A DNA stretch of 64,000 nt, taken from the NCBI RefSeq assembly GCF_041146795.1, contig NC_135187.1:18262056-18326055 (forward strand), written 5' to 3'. The stretch is from Maylandia zebra. Taxonomy: Eukaryota; Chordata; Actinopteri; Cichliformes; Cichlidae. Each line of letters starts with the position of its first letter. Positions within the stretch are counted from its first letter, which is position 1. A program made the position numbers and the translations under genes. Under the pieces are notes generated by a model that saw only the letters and a program-made list of their open reading frames with translations, made no database searches and was not told the DNA's origin. This document shows, piece by piece, positions 9,675 through 23,822 of the stretch.

Positions 9675-12159
9675 TCAGCCTGCGATCTCCGTGGGTTCTG
9701 TCACCAGTTTGGCTCCATTCCACACAGTCTTGAACTGCTCCGGCACTGGGAACTCCCTCTGTTTAAAAAAAAGGAAAACAAAAACAAAGTAAGTGTAAGA
9801 ACAGCTGCACACATGGAGAGAATTAGCTCAGCCTTTATCTCGGTTACTCACGTAATCGCCCTCTCCTTCAGGTATCATGATGTTCATCTCAGAGCTCTTG
9901 GCACTGACAATGTCACAGCTGACAGAGTCCTTACTCAAGTAGACCTGGCAGCCCTCGGTCTTGTTGATGGAAATGGTGGGAACTGTTCCCAAAACCTGCA
10001 GAAAGACATGCCTCACTTACTGACAGGCTTTTTTTGGGCACTGTGAGATGTTATTTTACACTTTGGGTGAAAAACTCTGAACAGTTTTAAGAAAACGAAA
10101 GCGGACCTACGAGACACTCGACACATCACTTAATTCTGTGTCAAAATAAAAATGTGTTCACCTGTAACTGAATCGATTTGCAGTTAATGATCTCCACAAT
10201 CCCAACAACGTTCTCAAAAACCACACCCAGCTTCTTACAGTTGTCTAGACGGGATGAAAACAAACCAGATGAAGATTATAATCCCACGTTATGAAATCTG
10301 TGCTCAAACTCATGATTTTGCTTTCAGGAAGCTTACCAATGATGATGGAGTTTATTTTGCCCTTAATCTGCAGGGTGGAGTTATTACAACTGAAGACGTA
10401 CGCCACCTGTTTAAGCTCCGTCTCCTCGATCACCAGGTCGTGCTTCTGCTCAAAGTTTTCCTGCAACAATAAGGATTCAAAAATCTAGATTAGCAGCCGG
10501 TCTACCAGGACACCTGGATTGGGTTTGTTTCTACGATATAAATGAGAGCTGGGTAGGTGCAAATTAAATTGTCATTGAAATTTTCCAAAGTGCCCTTCAT
10601 TTCAGCTCCCGTTGTGGGTTTAATTAAATACAAATCATCCTCAAAATAGGATTTACACATCACACGTACCACCCTCCATTTCTTCCCCTCCAGCTCCAGC
10701 AGAGGGGGTCTTTTCTGGGCAGGTGTAGTGGGTGAAGCCACAGGCCCCGCGTTCTTGCCTTTGGCTGTTGTTGGTTGTTGAGAACGCAGATTGGGGTTCT
10801 TGTGGGTCTTCTGGTCATCTGACACATGCTTCAGACCTACAGATGGAAAGTGTGAGGATAACATTATGAGTTTAAAAATATAAGCTTAAATTAAATTAAG
10901 GTGGAAACTGTCGCTCAGCTCTTCTGTGTTGCTCATGGATGCACCTTTAGTGATGTCCATGCCCTGGTTGAGTTGGGCAAATAGCGCGGAGTGCTGGGCT
11001 ACGGCGGCGTCCGCCTGAGGCTTGGCGTCGTCATCGGTGAACACCGGAGGAGGGCCAGGGGGTGGAGGAGGTGGTGGAGGTGGACAGGGTGCACTCGGGG
11101 CTGGGGGCGAATCAAAGAGAGAAGCAGGAGCAATGGGGCCCTGAGAGATGTTGGAAGGAAATAAAATATTTTAAAAATAATTCAAGTATGTTTACTAAAA
11201 TATTTTAATTTGACTCAGGCTCTGAATCTGAGGTCTGCCTGTTTATTTCATTTAAAGTGTACTTAAATTGTACAACTCTGCAGTGCTCGCAGACCCTGGT
11301 CCTCTGACACTTGATGTGAGTAATGTAAAAAACACAAAGCAACACAATCACATTTTTATGTGAACTGTGTGAGTTTTAAGAAAGTTAAAACACTTAAATT
11401 TAGTAACTTCAATTTAAGCAGATCTCACTCAAGTTGCCTTCAGTTCACATGACTCATCCTGTGTGTTGGTTGTACTACTTAAGCTAAGTGTTGTGCACGA
11501 ATACTGAACAAGTTAATCTGAACAAAATCTTTACCTAATTTTTTTTATTTGAATGAATTTGGATACTATTTTAAACTAAAGTAAGCTTTTCTAATACAGT
11601 GAAACACAGCATCTTTGGTTTGTGAGCTTTCCCTTTAAAATTAAACTGACAAGAACAAAACAACTAAACAAACAAGTTTAAACAATAAAGAAAATGAAGG
11701 CAATGCAACAAGAAACAAAACAATAACGACTAAGAAAAAAAAGATAAAACAAACTGATGAAATATGAAAAATGATTAAGATGAATGTCAGCTGAGAGTGA
11801 CCTCCCAGGATCAAACAGGAGTTTTCCTACTTGATGGGTGAAAAACAGACAGCTTCACATCGAAATGGCCAAAATTTTACGACTGCACTGTTTCTCAAAC
11901 GTAACCCCGGGATAGACCGGCCACCTGTCCAGGACATACACGGCTCTCGGCCTACGACAGCTGGGATAGACCACAGCTCGCCCCTCGCGACCCTGAATTG
12001 GATAAGCGTAAGAAGATGGATGCACTGTTGTGCCAGAAAAGAAAAATCAAGATGTTTTTTCCCCCAAATTTTGTTCATTACAGATTTTTTATAACATCAG
12101 AATTTAAATTATGAAGAAAAAGGTCCTTTAAGTAGCTCTGATGTGTAAAGAAGAGAAGG

Positions 12160-12191
<32 letters not shown>

Positions 12192-15100
12192 CTGCTTTTT
12201 GAAGATCTAGCACAGCTGACACAGGGTTAAATTGTCACCAAACGTGCCTCTGAGTGCTCAGACTTGACCTTTGACACGAGTAACATGTGTTGTGAATATC
12301 ACTGCTGAACAATGTAGACCTGTTACACTAAACAGCTCACTGCATGCCTCTGGATTAGAACCAGCAGATGTGTGCACGCACACATTCATGCATGGCTGTA
12401 AAACTATCTACTGAACACTTCTTTGTGTACACCTAAATCCTTTTTGTACACAAAAGGATTTAGGTGGGGAAAAAAAGGTGGCTCCTTGTGTTAATATAAT
12501 TAGCTTCACTTAAAATCTTCGCGATATGCTCCTTTGTTTATTGTGCATAAATAGTGAATTGTTCTGACACAATATTGCGTTTCGCTTCTGTTATAACCAT
12601 GGTACACTGACAAAAACATATACTTTTATTCACAGGATAAAACAGTTGTTTTGTATCACTAATTGTCCATTGCGATTACAACATACAATATTATTGTCAC
12701 TGCTACATTTCTGTAATGCTACTGTAACTGGTTTCTGCTTCATCCCGCTGCAACAGTTCGGCCCAAACAGACTCCTCGACTCTGCGTTGTGTAGTGTTTT
12801 TAAAAAGACAAGGAGTCTCTGATCGATCGTTGCCACTTTATTTCCTGAATGGAAACAACGGTGTATTATCAGTGCACAGGCTCGCCACACACCACTCCGC
12901 ACAGCACACTCTCGTATGGCTACGGCAGACTGGCAGCGATTACTGCAGCAATATTACAATTTCTAATATACAATAAAATAACAGCAACAAACGATGTACC
13001 TGAATGGAAACAACGGTGTATTATCAGTGCACAGGCTCGCCACACACCACTCCGCACAGCACACTACGGCAGAACATCTCATTAGCATTCCGCTTTAGCA
13101 TACAGTTTCACACATTAATAAACAAATGAAAAGTACATAAAACTGGTGTTGGACATGTGTCCACTAAGCACTTATTACACTCGGTGCTCGTCAGCTAATC
13201 AAACATGTTTTATGTGTCTGTACTACTTAGCTATATTGTGTGCGGAACAATACAACTCACCTCTCGTATGGCGTATGGCTACGGCAGACTGGCAGCGATT
13301 ACTGCAGCCAGCCACACCGAGAGGGGGGGGCGCTGTTTCCCCATTACACTGATATTTGTGGCAAGTGGAATAATACCACATAAACACTGTTACACTACCA
13401 GAAATTATTTCCACTACTAATTAATTACCGTTGAGCTCAAAGGTTATATTAATAAACTGTTAATGAATGTGTATTTATGAAGACGATTTGTGAGACTGGT
13501 AAACTTATGATATGTACAATAGTCTTTCGTTCTACACGGTGCGTTTCAAGGTCCTGTACCCATCCGTCGGTAAACTGTACCTGGGCTTGTTGCAGTGCCC
13601 TGAAGTTACTAAACTTCATGAGTGTATGCACTCACTCCAAGAAGCGTATAATTATAAATCTGAGCGTGGTGAAAGTTGGGCAGCACGCTGACGTCTTTTG
13701 TCCACTCTTTCACTCCTTTGATTTTTTCCTCGTATCTTTTCTTTGTCTTTTCGTCGAGTCTGTCTTTGTTCTGACCGGCATTGTTCTCCTTTTGTTTTGT
13801 ACATTCCTTTTTTGTGCGGCAAAGAAAAAAAAAAGAAGGTATTGGAACCGGAGAATGAACGTTTTGCGGTGCTGCAAATGTTTGCATTTGATTTGTTTGA
13901 TTGGATTGTTTTGCCACGAGTTCCCGGCATGCAATGCGCGAAAATCACGTGATTGTTAAACAAGGGGGAGGGTGCATCCAGCCTCCTCGGCTGTAATTGG
14001 TCCAGCCCAGAGTCGATCATGACCAATTGGCCAATCCAACACCTTTCATTATATATACCCTTCCTAAAAAGAAAAAAAAAATCCATCGGCCCATAAAAAC
14101 AAAAAATCGCCAGCGGCCCACCGGGCAATGCCCGGTATGCCCGATGGCCAGTCCAGCTATGTCTATTAGATAGTTGACATCTATTGTTTCCTGTTTCTGA
14201 CATGAAGAACTCCTTGCTTGAAGGTTTGAAGGCTTCACTCTGAGATTTATGAAGCAGAAATTACTATTTTTATCGATTTCAAAGATTTTATACGAGAAAT
14301 AATCAGCTGAAATAAATAAAACAACTGTCAGTTCAACCATTTAAACAGTGATAACTAGAATCATGTTAACTACAAGCCCCCGAGGGACAACTGGAAAAAA
14401 TATTTGAAGTGTTAAAAGTGTGATGTTCACTACTCAGAATCGGACTTGCTTTAACATTTTAAGTTCTTTTGTTTTTTTACCCTGTGTCTAGTTTAATGTG
14501 ACCGTTTGCATGAGTCCATATGTCAGCCTGTGGATAGGCCTGTCACTAAAGCGCCGTCTGAGCAGCAGATGACGCGTTGCATCGGTGAAGAGGGACCAGC
14601 CCTGCAGTTTAGGTTACGGCACAGGCTGTGTGTGTACACAGGCTCTTTGTCGGGGCAACTTCTGTAAAGAAAACCTCCATTCAAGTAAATCGTGAGGACC
14701 ACCTGTTGGTATCACACACTCCGGTCCTTGTTTGCGCACACACACTCTGTGTCTCTCGCACATGCAGCAGCTCTGCTGTCTGACAGCAGGGCCAGCAGCT
14801 GACACACACAGCCGCCGCAGGCTCTCAAGTTTCTGCATGCAGACAGTACACATGTGAGCACAGTTGTTGAGCATTAGTTTAAGCTGAGCATAGGTTTTCA
14901 TCGTTTCATGTTGCAATAAAGGAAAAAGTGAACCATTTGGGGCTTATTTGATTCCCTGCTGAGAGCAGAAGATCTCTTAACTTAGAGTGCAAACAGAAGG
15001 AAGCAGCTGTCCTGAATGCCCAAAGGTACAGTTGTGGTCAGAAGTTTACATCCACTCATCAAGGGCACGAATGATTTCTCGAACTGTTCTTTTTCCAGTG

Positions 15101-18100
15101 TCGAATGAGTGTACTGCATACATCTTTAATGACTTTAAAAAATAAGAAAACACACATTAAATCTTTTAACTTTTTTAACTTCACAAGGCCTGCTAACTTC
15201 TCATTAGTGATCATGATCGACTACGTTGTAGTTTCTCTTTGCCAGTATAAAAGGATTAGTTTAAAAGCACTCACTGGACTGACCAATACTCAGAACAACG
15301 GGAAAGTCCAAGGAACTCAGTGAAGACTAAGAGGGAGAATTGTGGATTTAAGCAAGTTTCTTGGAGTCATTTCTAAACAACTGCAGGATTTATCAGTTCA
15401 AACAACTGTACTTAAATACAAGTTATTGAAATGGGCCATCACTTTGGCGGTGTCAGGAGGAAGACCCAAACTGTCACCTTCAGATAAGAGGAAACTGGTT
15501 AGGAGTCACCAGAAACCACCAAGGCTCAAGTCTGGAAACTGGAATCTGCTGGAAGACCAGCATCACTGTCCACAGTGAAACCAGTTTTTCATTGTCATGG
15601 ACTGAGAGGGTGCAGACCAAGACAGAAGCCATTGCTACTAAATCGACACTTTTAACCTCGACTGAAATTTGCAGCTGCCCACATGGAAAAGCGAGACGGT
15701 GGTCAGGCGAGACAAAGATTCTTGAATGGCCTTACCAAAACCCCGACCTCAGCCTGTGTGGACTGCACTTCAAAGCCGGGTCTACGCCAGGAAACCAACT
15801 AAACGAACTCTAACATTATCTTTCTTCCATAAAGTGTGGTCAAATATCCGTCCAGATTTATACCAGAAAATTATTGATGGGTGCCAAAAGCGTCCGGTAG
15901 AGGTGCAACTTGCTAAGGGACATTTAACCAAATATTAGTGGCCGTGTGTGTATTTACTTGAGCCTTTATGAATTAGATAAAATCTGAAATGAAGGTATAC
16001 TTGTGCATCTGCTTCTTGTTTTGTTAAAGGTATTAAATATGCTGTAAAAAGGGTGTCCATGATGACCATATCTCCACAGCACCTTTAAAGCTCAGTAATG
16101 AAAATGGTTTATTTTATTTGAGTTTAAAATTAAACTATGAATGACACTATCCAGGCCAGCTGTTTCACTTTGTTAACATTCTTCATGCTAAGCTCAGATC
16201 TCCCGACCATCTCCTGGCAGCAACCTCATAGTTACAAATATGACAGCATTATTGATCCTCACTTGCGGCTCAGAGCAAGAGTGAACAGGCATCTTTCCCC
16301 TCGGATCAACAATTCAGTTAATAAGGAAAGTGAAGCTTTAGTTTTGTTGTTTCTTTCTGTAATTAAATCAAGAGGAAAAACTCTTCTAACCGATAAGGGA
16401 AGAAGATTTTGTTTCAGATCACTGTAATCTCTGAGATCTAGCAAAGGCTAGTCCTTGAGTAGACATTAACAGTGTGTGTGTGTGTGTGTGAGTGTGTGTG
16501 GGAGGGACAGAGGTCTTTGAAAGCTTCACAGAGAAATGCGGTGAGCGGCCACTGAGGAGAAGCTCATTCATTCATTCATGCTCCCTGCAGTGGTTTATGT
16601 AACTGACTGCTCCATAACTAAAAATGGTAGAAGTTATTTTGAGCAGATATAAAACGATCAAGCCGTGCGAACAGAAACCAAATGAAAACACAGCTGACAT
16701 TATAAAGCACTAGTAACAGGAGTGATTCAGGCTCAGGTATGAGAAGGTGGTGAGTATAACATAAAACAGCACAATATTGTACTAACAAAGGCAAAAAAAA
16801 GCCTTTTGAATCCATACGTGGCACCTCGCTTGTGTACTCACACTCTTGCTCCACACCAGACCTGTCGTGTGGTGCTGTTTGATGAACGCCTGCATCTCAG
16901 TCCAGATCAACAGGTAGGAGCGCACCCAGTCCACATGACGTCTGTCTCTGGGAGAGACAAACATATAACGGTCAAATAAAAAATTATATATGAAGGAAGC
17001 TGAGGCATGTGGATGAGGATGGACCTGAGCAGGTGAGCAGAGCAAGAAACTCACGATGCAGCGTTTTGCAGGTTAAATTGATACAGAAATGTTTTAACAA
17101 TTTGTGAAATAAATAAAAAATCTGCTTTATTGTTGAACACCGTTAGTCTGCATTCGCCATGCTACCTTTCTAATTTTCATCTACTTTTGCATTCTAGGCT
17201 CCTGTCATCTCTCTACCTGATTTGTTTACCACAGTGACTTTCATGGTTTGCATGAATTGTCATTTATGGAATAAATAAATCAGCTGTAATGTTTCAAATA
17301 TCTAGAGAAGATGAAAAATGAGCTATATTTACGTTTCCTTGTAGTCCTTAAGCACTCTGTTGGTGTAGAAGGTGGCAGCATCGTTCATCTCCTTTACATA
17401 TGGACCAGGCTTCTGACTCTGAGATGGAGAGAGATAAAATCTCCTGAAAGCTGTGACATAAACACTTCTCTGAACATCTTAAGTTCAGCACGTTTCATAA
17501 GTGGCGAAAAGCGGCGTCCTGCCAGTAACCTGCACAGACCAGAAGCAGCTTCAAAGACTTGTATTCAAGCACTGGAGATGGTGATCTTTGATCTTAAAAT
17601 GATCTTCGCCTCAAATCAGAAGAAATGTTTGTACTGATGGAAAACAGAAAAAGTCCATGTTGTAGGAAGAAAAATAAGGTCTTACTTTTAGTTATTTATC
17701 TGCATGAAAGGTTGTTTATGCAGATGATTGAAAAGTTGGCTTAACTTCGTGTTGAATACTTGCTCCTGAGGACCATCAAATTCAAAAAGGGCTAATAGCT
17801 TTCTGTTCAGACAGTTGATATGCTTTCTTTCTTGTATTGTGGCTTAAATAGGTTTTATCAGACATGCCAATCTTTACACAGCATCATGTGCACGTTCATG
17901 TGTGCTCATCCTTACCACGGCCACCCAGCCCAGTGCGGGGATGCTCTCGCTGACGGCTGAAAGGTGGTTGAAGAGGCTGCTGCCACGGTTTCTTTCTCTG
18001 AAGCTCTGAATCTCCTGGATGTGATCTGAAATCGGCTTCAAGAGGTCCTGGAGCTCTGTCTGCAAGAGCAGGAGGGAGAAATTAGGAAGAGGACAGAAGA

Positions 18101-20129
18101 TGGGTGTAAAAGAGAAGGGTCATTATAATCTGAACCCTATAAACATCAAATTCTCTTATTTGTTTAAGAAACACTGATGCCTGTAAAATCTTACTCGCTA
18201 GTATATTTTAGCCACCTCCTTAGCCCCTCTTTTAGAATCTGAGCTATATTTCCATGCCCACTTCGGCACCATCCAGCAATTCCTAAACTGGGCTGCAGGA
18301 GACGATCTGATTTGATTAGCACGGGCCTTTTTTCCACTGGAACATCCAGATCTCAGTTACGGTATAGCTCGTCTCATAGTTCTCAGCTCCCCTCCCCATC
18401 GCTCCGAGCCTGAAAACATTCCTCAGTTCATGGGGAGATCCCTGTGGCCTTGTAAGGCATACCGTTTCTCCAATGTTTACAGTTTATCAATTACACATGC
18501 ACCCGCACTCACAGAAGTACAGGAACACAGCGTTTCACTGGCAAATAGCTGCTACTTGCTTACATGTTCTGATCTGCTGTGAAATGAGTGTAATGTAGAA
18601 CATATGGAGCTAATGAGCTGTGACAGGAGGAAGCTGATGAACAATCAGGAGGAGCTGGCAGTGATCGGTTAAGCTGCAGCGGTGCTCCTGATACATGCAT
18701 CACCTAGACGTGAGCAAGAGGTGATGCTTGAAATGAAAATCTATTCATGTGCATCAGGTTTAGTAGTTTTATGTTTGAGAGCAGGAGAGCAACAAAGACA
18801 GCACTAAACTTTATTTCCCAACAAATTCTTCCCCTGATCAGACGCACATGATCTTCATAAGCACAGACAGACGCCCCTTTCTCTGCTCCTCCAGCTGCTT
18901 TTATTCCCTCTAAGTCCACCTAATGGCTGTCTTTGAAGCAATACATCACCTCTTTACTGCAGCAAATAGGCCGTGCTTAAGAGTGAGCATGTAGGACGAA
19001 TTTAAGGTAGCAAGCAAGATTTGAGGGGTGAAGTTTGCCTCCCTAAGGCGTAACTTTTTCCATTACCTTTCCCTGTAGTAATTCCTTCCATTACTAATCT
19101 GTTATCTCTATTGCCAGTATTTAAAGGCGAGCAATTACTCATTTAATACAAATTTATGAGTACTGGAGGATAAATTCAAAGGAAAAACATCTGACTTTAC
19201 CCTGCTGAGATCTGAGCTCTTGTTCGGGATGCATGAGGTGCAATAAGTCTGTGACGAGCAGAGTATAAGGTGCAGAAAAATCCAACTGTAATGCACCCAT
19301 ATAAGTAAGCAGGATCTTAGGGAGTAAAAAATATGTTTATGTATATGTTCATAAGGACAGCCTCTTTAAGAGTGTTAAAACATTTGTGCTATATGATCAC
19401 ATATTTAATGATGACCTGTCCGAAGTGTATCACACCCCCAAACCAGTGTCATGGTCCTTGCCATGCAGATGTGTCATTTGCTGTTTTTTGTCCTCTGCCT
19501 CTACAGTCACATTTCCCAGTTTTCTGTGTTTGTTTGCATGTGGATGCACTAGTTTTCTGGCCTGTTTTCCACCTTCTGGTTCCTGCACACCTCCCTTTGA
19601 TGACTTCACTGTGGCACAGAGTCAGTCTTCGTTGGTTCGTTTGCATGCAAACAGTTCGCTCTGAGAATTCCCGGACACAGAGGGGTGAGAGAGAATGACT
19701 TGCTGTACACGTTAGTCGTTTACCAGCTGAAGAACTGCAAACTTTTACAAAGCCTGGAGAAGTTTCTGCAAAAAAGAAGCGCCTGCACTCACATCCCAGC
19801 TGTGGGAAGGTTCACGTGCTGGCGAGATGTATTAGAGCAGCTAATTGATTCATTTCCACTTTTGTTGTTTACTGCTGAGCTATCAACACACTGACAAAAG
19901 AGTTATTGACAAGCTCAGCTGAGTGTGCTGAATCATTATTGCCATCTATCAGATTTTTGAGCTTTTTGCTTCTTTCAGTGCCGAGAACAATCCGGCAAAA
20001 AGGATAAAAAACGTCAGCTCACATCATGTGTTTGGCTGAGCTCAGTGCGTTATAACAGCACAGGACTTGACTTCCTACACAAGCGCTGCATCAAAGGCAG
20101 AAAGTCATGTGTGAACTGCCGGGAACAGC

Positions 20130-20204
<75 letters not shown>

Positions 20205-23200
20205 TGAGTTAACTGGCCAACCTGAGGTCACCTGAAAGAGTGAGATGCCTACTTTCTCTGACTCTTTCTCTCTTTGTCTAACACTCGATCTAACTGACAC
20301 ACACACACACTCACACACACACACACGCACGCACGCACACACACACACGCGCACACACACACACACCAACAACAGGCTCAAATATAGAACATGCCCATAA
20401 AAAGTCAGAGAGCACAACAGAGCTGCGCTGTGGAGGAAGGCCAGAAGTTTTGGAGATATGTGTGTGCGCATGTCAGTGTGTGTGTGTGTATGCGTGTGGA
20501 TAGAAAAGGGGCACTGCCCAGAGTTACACACTTTTCTCTATCTGTGCTGAGAGCTACAGATATAGACCTGACTGCGGAAAGCTGTGAGAGATTTCTGAAG
20601 AGAGTTTTGTACTCGGGGGAGTATTTTTGTTTTTGGTGTTTGGTTGTGCACTGAAAGGTTTTTAGGACTGTGCAAAGGAAACCGTTTCATGCTAAGGTAG
20701 AAAGCTTAAATCAGGCTTATAAATTCAAACCTAAACTGGCATCTATGACAGTTAAACCAAGGAGGGCATGTTCTATTGAACAATATCTGCTGTTCAACCT
20801 GTTTTAAAGGTTATAAACCGAAGTGTCTTTTTATTCCTATTCATCCTGCATGATATGAATGCAGATTAACATCTGAACATTTGAAAACTACATTACAGTT
20901 TTCATGCAAGCTTCAGGTCTTTAGGTTCCAAATTTTACCAGCTTTTCTTGTGAAACCTGAACGCCTGTCTGTAAAAACAGACACCAAAGGTGTGCGGTTT
21001 TACCTAACTCAGTTTTAATTTATGTTTTATTGCTCTCGGTTTTAACTGGGTTACAACATGAGGGTGTGAAGTTTTTGCTCATGCTGCACATTCAAAAAAA
21101 CAATGAAAGAAGCTTTCATTGGCCATTATGTGGTTGGATCAGGGCGTTGGTAGCAGCTCTTGAGCCACCATTTCCCCGTTTTCCGTGTTTTGTTTTGAGT
21201 TTCGTTGTGATGCTGAATGTGTCTCTCCTCTCTATCAGCCCACCCCTCTCCTGGGTTAGTCCCCCTCTCTCTCTCACTCTTTCCTTGTTTGCATTTCTGA
21301 CTATCTCTGAATGCTCGTTTCACAGCCTCTCAACCAATGACCTGACAGATCGGGAGTAATCACTTCCTGGTGGGCTCTGTGGACCCTGTAACACACACAC
21401 ACATACAACACAAGCAGAAGGCCAATGGGATGATATCATTCTCTCACACACAGACACAGACATCTCTCCCACCCCTCTGCTCTCTATACGTGAACATGTT
21501 GGGAATGTGTTGTATTAGCATTTTCTTGGTCAAAGAGCAGAGTAATCCCTCTGTGAACAGACGGGCCTGCTGGGAAACACATGGGTCAGACCGTTACAGA
21601 GGACTGAGGCCCAGCTCATCTCTCTGTTAGGCTGCTGCTGTAATTTGATGCAATTTGGCCCTTAAAGTCATGAGAGCTGCACCACGCTTCAGCAGGTTTT
21701 GTGTGGCTCAGCTGGGAGCTGAAACACAAACAGCCAATCGCAGTCATGGAATCCAGTCACATGGTAACACTGTTTGTGTCACATTCAGACAGGCTCTAAA
21801 GACAATAAAGAGGATACAGTGAAAAATAATGATGGCAGGGAGGCCATGACTGGTGTTTCTCTAACAACACGATGGCCAATAAACCTGATATACGTTGCTA
21901 AGACAACAGCACTGAACTGCTCTGTCATATCAGGTTAGGTTTCATGGAGCCATCTTTTTGTGATGTTGAGTGGTACTTGTTGCGATATTATTTAGTTTTG
22001 GTTTCTGTTTTGAGTTCCAGGGGTTTTCCTGTCTTTGCCATCCTCTTTCTTTGTCCTCCTGATTTTTTATAGAAATGACTTTTCCTTGTTCATCTTCTTT
22101 GTTTTTGTCTTTCCCTGTAATGATGCCTTGTTTTCCCCTGTCTTCCCTACTTCCTGATTGTCTAACCTACCTTTTGTATGTGGACAGCTTTCCACCATAT
22201 ATCATTGTCCATTTCATTAGGTACACCTCGCTAGTACGTGGTTGGCCTTCCCTTCAGAACTGCCTTTTTTCCACCTTGCCTCATGTTATGAGGCAAATCA
22301 TTAATAATGTAAGTCAATGACCCTCTTAAGGGACAATCCCCACTAAGGTTTAAACACCTGGGACTCTCCAACATTTGGTCTTAGAACTGAAGAAGCTTCT
22401 CAGATGAGACATGAAACATCTTAAGCTTAAAGAAGTCCAGTCACTTTCTTTCCAAGCTCCTTAGACTACCAAGTTCTGGATGTCTACAACCCACACAGAC
22501 ATGTTTATATGATGTTCAGTTGGTACTAAGAGGTCCAAAAGTGTGCCAGAAAAGTATCCCCCACACCAATACACCACCTGCCGCCTGAACTGTTGATACA
22601 AGGCAGGATGGATCCATGCTTTCATGTTATTTATGCCAAATCCTGACCCTACCATCTGGCTGTCACAACAGAAAATGAGACTCATCAGACCAGGCTACAC
22701 TTCTACGGCCCAACGTTTGTGAGCTCGTGTAAATTCTAGCTTCAGTCTCCTGTCCTTAGGTGATTGTCGTGTAAGAGCTTCTTGGAAAAAAGAAAACAAA
22801 ATCACCTCTGTGGGATTATTTTAGTTTTAAACAAGCTGACAGAGTTAAACCAGACCGGCTGCAGCCTGTGAACGAATAAAAAGGACAGATGCCATATGCT
22901 ATTAAATAATCAGGGTGCATAACCACACTTGTAGTTTTTGTTGTAGTTCATCAAATATTATTTAACAGCTGATCAGACAGAAAACACTGCACTTGTAGTG
23001 TCCTTACCTAACCATATAAAGCACTTTGAGGTGACTGTTGTTGTTATTTTTGGTGCTTTATAAATAAAATCGTACTGTTTTGTGAAAGATTGAAATCGGT
23101 GACATACGATTATGCATAATATGTCCCGACTCCATAAGCCAGTTCATTTTAGCTCATGTTTTCAGTTGTGTTTTACAATTTTAATAAGATCTTTATATAA

Positions 23201-23745
23201 GACAAATTATATTATGATTACCCAGTGCTCATGAAAAAACCCCAAAACAAAACAACCCCCCCAAAACCATCCCACAGCTTCTGAGGTTACACTGTGACAT
23301 CATCAGTGCAGGTTTCTCTTTTAATGTCCTCCTGTCGTACCTGCGCTGGTTCCTGGTGTGTGGCAGCCATCTTGATGAAAGCTCTCTGAGTCTGTAAGGC
23401 GTTCATCACCATCTCTGCCTGTCAGTCACAAAGTGTAAATGTTAGGACTGATCTCATAATACATTATGTTATGCTTGATGAGTGCTTGTCTTCACAGATT
23501 GTTCACCATGCAGAAAACATGAACAATCTGAGCAGTCGCTGCAGAAATCCAGGCAAACACTCTAATGACTATGTCTAACTTATATACACACACAAACACA
23601 CACTCTCACTCGCTTAGTTTGGGTTATTCCCAGCCAACCGTGTCCTCTGTGTGTGTGTGTGAGAGGTCCATTTGCAGGCCAAGGGAACCACCGGGGAGGC
23701 TTTTTCCATAAAAGGAGCTTTACAAACTTGAAGAAACTACCTCTG

Positions 23746-23822
<77 letters not shown>

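Larger units (their letters stand above)
11141..16841 (-). other. cap2: cap2 intron between coding exons 6 and 7, rich in repeats
   Basis: Non-coding, about 5.7 kb. It holds a LINE-like fragment (11885-12030), a CA tract, a short perfect hairpin, an unclassified module with internal duplications (12600-13330), an unclassified element (13640-14190) and a Tc1 remnant (15029-15940). The stretch 16000-16840 shows only a TG tract near 16474-16500. Confidence 0.85.
18060..23340 (-). other. cap2: cap2 intron between coding exons 3 and 4
   Basis: Non-coding, about 5.3 kb. It contains CA tracts at 20133-20202 and 20299-20366 and a composite Tc1/Penelope-like insertion at 22200-22745. A short repeat tail lies at 23000-23075 (gcactttgaggtgactgttg). 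Nothing else was recognised at 18.2-20.1 kb or 20.4-22.2 kb. Confidence 0.8.

Noticed and set aside
13477..13959. 160-codon plus-strand frame with Cys and Phe runs
   Set aside because: Same region read on the other strand; no signal peptide plus domain pattern that I trust.
13652..14203. 183-codon minus-strand frame
   Set aside because: Low complexity with poly-Phe and poly-Lys; lies in a transposon-like remnant and shows no domain.
20091..20531. 146-codon minus-strand frame rich in CVCV
   Set aside because: It is a translation of CA/TG microsatellites; no domain remains outside the repeat.
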